A stretch of 64,000 bases of DNA, taken from assembly GCA_029204225.1 (NCBI GenBank), contig CM055092.1, positions 41,504,016 through 41,568,015 on the forward strand. Reading direction: 5' to 3'. Positions within the stretch are counted from its first letter, which is position 1, and each line of letters begins with the position of its first letter. This DNA is from Diphasiastrum complanatum. Taxonomy: Eukaryota; Streptophyta; Lycopodiopsida; Lycopodiales; Lycopodiaceae. Of this stretch, positions 63,775 to 64,000 are shown one piece after another. The position numbers were made by a program, and so were the translations under genes. Below the pieces are notes generated by a model that ran no database searches, was not told the origin of the DNA, and worked only from the letters and a program-made list of their open reading frames with translations.

Positions 63775-64000
63775 ATCACTGGATAGGCACCTAACTATGC
63801 ATAGATGCTATTTTTAGTTAGTTTCCTACTTCCTCCATTAACTCTATTTACCACTAACACTACTCACACTAACTCTACTCTGCCTTAACTAACTTCATCA
63901 TGGTTTTGGGTGAAGAGAGAGGATAGAATAGAAGAGGAAGAGAGAAAGAGAGAGAGATGAGATGGAGGTTAGCTCAAATGCTCAATTTCATTGCTTATGG
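63775..64000. other. Sequence beyond the Copia truncation
   Basis: Purine-rich near 63915-63965 (AGAGAGGATAGAATAG and further GA-rich). Could be a further LTR, but the window ends. Confidence 0.3.

Overview
This is nuclear DNA from a vascular plant. It holds spliced plant-type genes, among them a glycoside hydrolase family 28 polygalacturonase and a chloroplast-lumen Psb27-type photosystem II assembly factor. These sit in a large volume of decayed LTR retrotransposons, CACTA and Helitron DNA, long CT/AT/GA/CA microsatellites and local tandem duplications. I cannot fix the lineage from sequence alone. The mix of old, degraded repeats and rare genes would suit a large fern, gymnosperm or similar genome.

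Layout. 1-11.9 kb: a CACTA (En/Spm) complex with palindromic subterminal repeats. A divergent pair of gene sets lies inside it: transposase exons on the minus strand and a Transposase_24-like gene on the plus strand. Between the minus-strand transposase exons sits a SET-domain ORF, broken by a solo LTR. 12-14 kb: spacer and promoter. 14.18-17.99 kb: a complete five-exon polygalacturonase gene (plus). 18-25 kb: mostly unrecognised spacer with a 186-bp CT tract. 25.2-26.2 kb: a complete three-exon LPA19/Psb27-H2-like gene (plus). 26-31.5 kb: spacer with tandem duplications. 31.6-33.3 kb: an LTR on the minus strand joined to a Helitron fragment, then a CACTA terminus. 34.4 kb: a possible small membrane protein. 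36-40.65 kb: a tandem repeat, then three coding units in alternating orientation; the last is a four-exon Ulp1-like (C48) protease gene. 40.7-50.2 kb: nested Gypsy and Copia remnants. 50.5-53.9 kb: a second partial Ulp1 copy, then a Helitron-type HUH Rep region that can be spliced in phase to a GIY-YIG nuclease domain. 54.5 kb: a tRNA-derived SINE head. 55.7-57.5 kb: a complete two-exon RING-CH membrane protein gene (minus). 59 kb: a 201-bp tandem duplication carrying a perfect hairpin. 59.9-64 kb: Gypsy and Copia remnants.

Three host genes look intact: polygalacturonase, Psb27-H2-like and RING-CH. Their inferred splice junctions all keep the reading frame. They are independent and form no pathway. 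Everything else recognisable is mobile DNA. The most unusual items are the SET ORF inside a CACTA gene set, whose frame is exactly regained when one LTR and one 4-bp target duplication are removed on paper, and the HUH Rep plus GIY-YIG arrangement.
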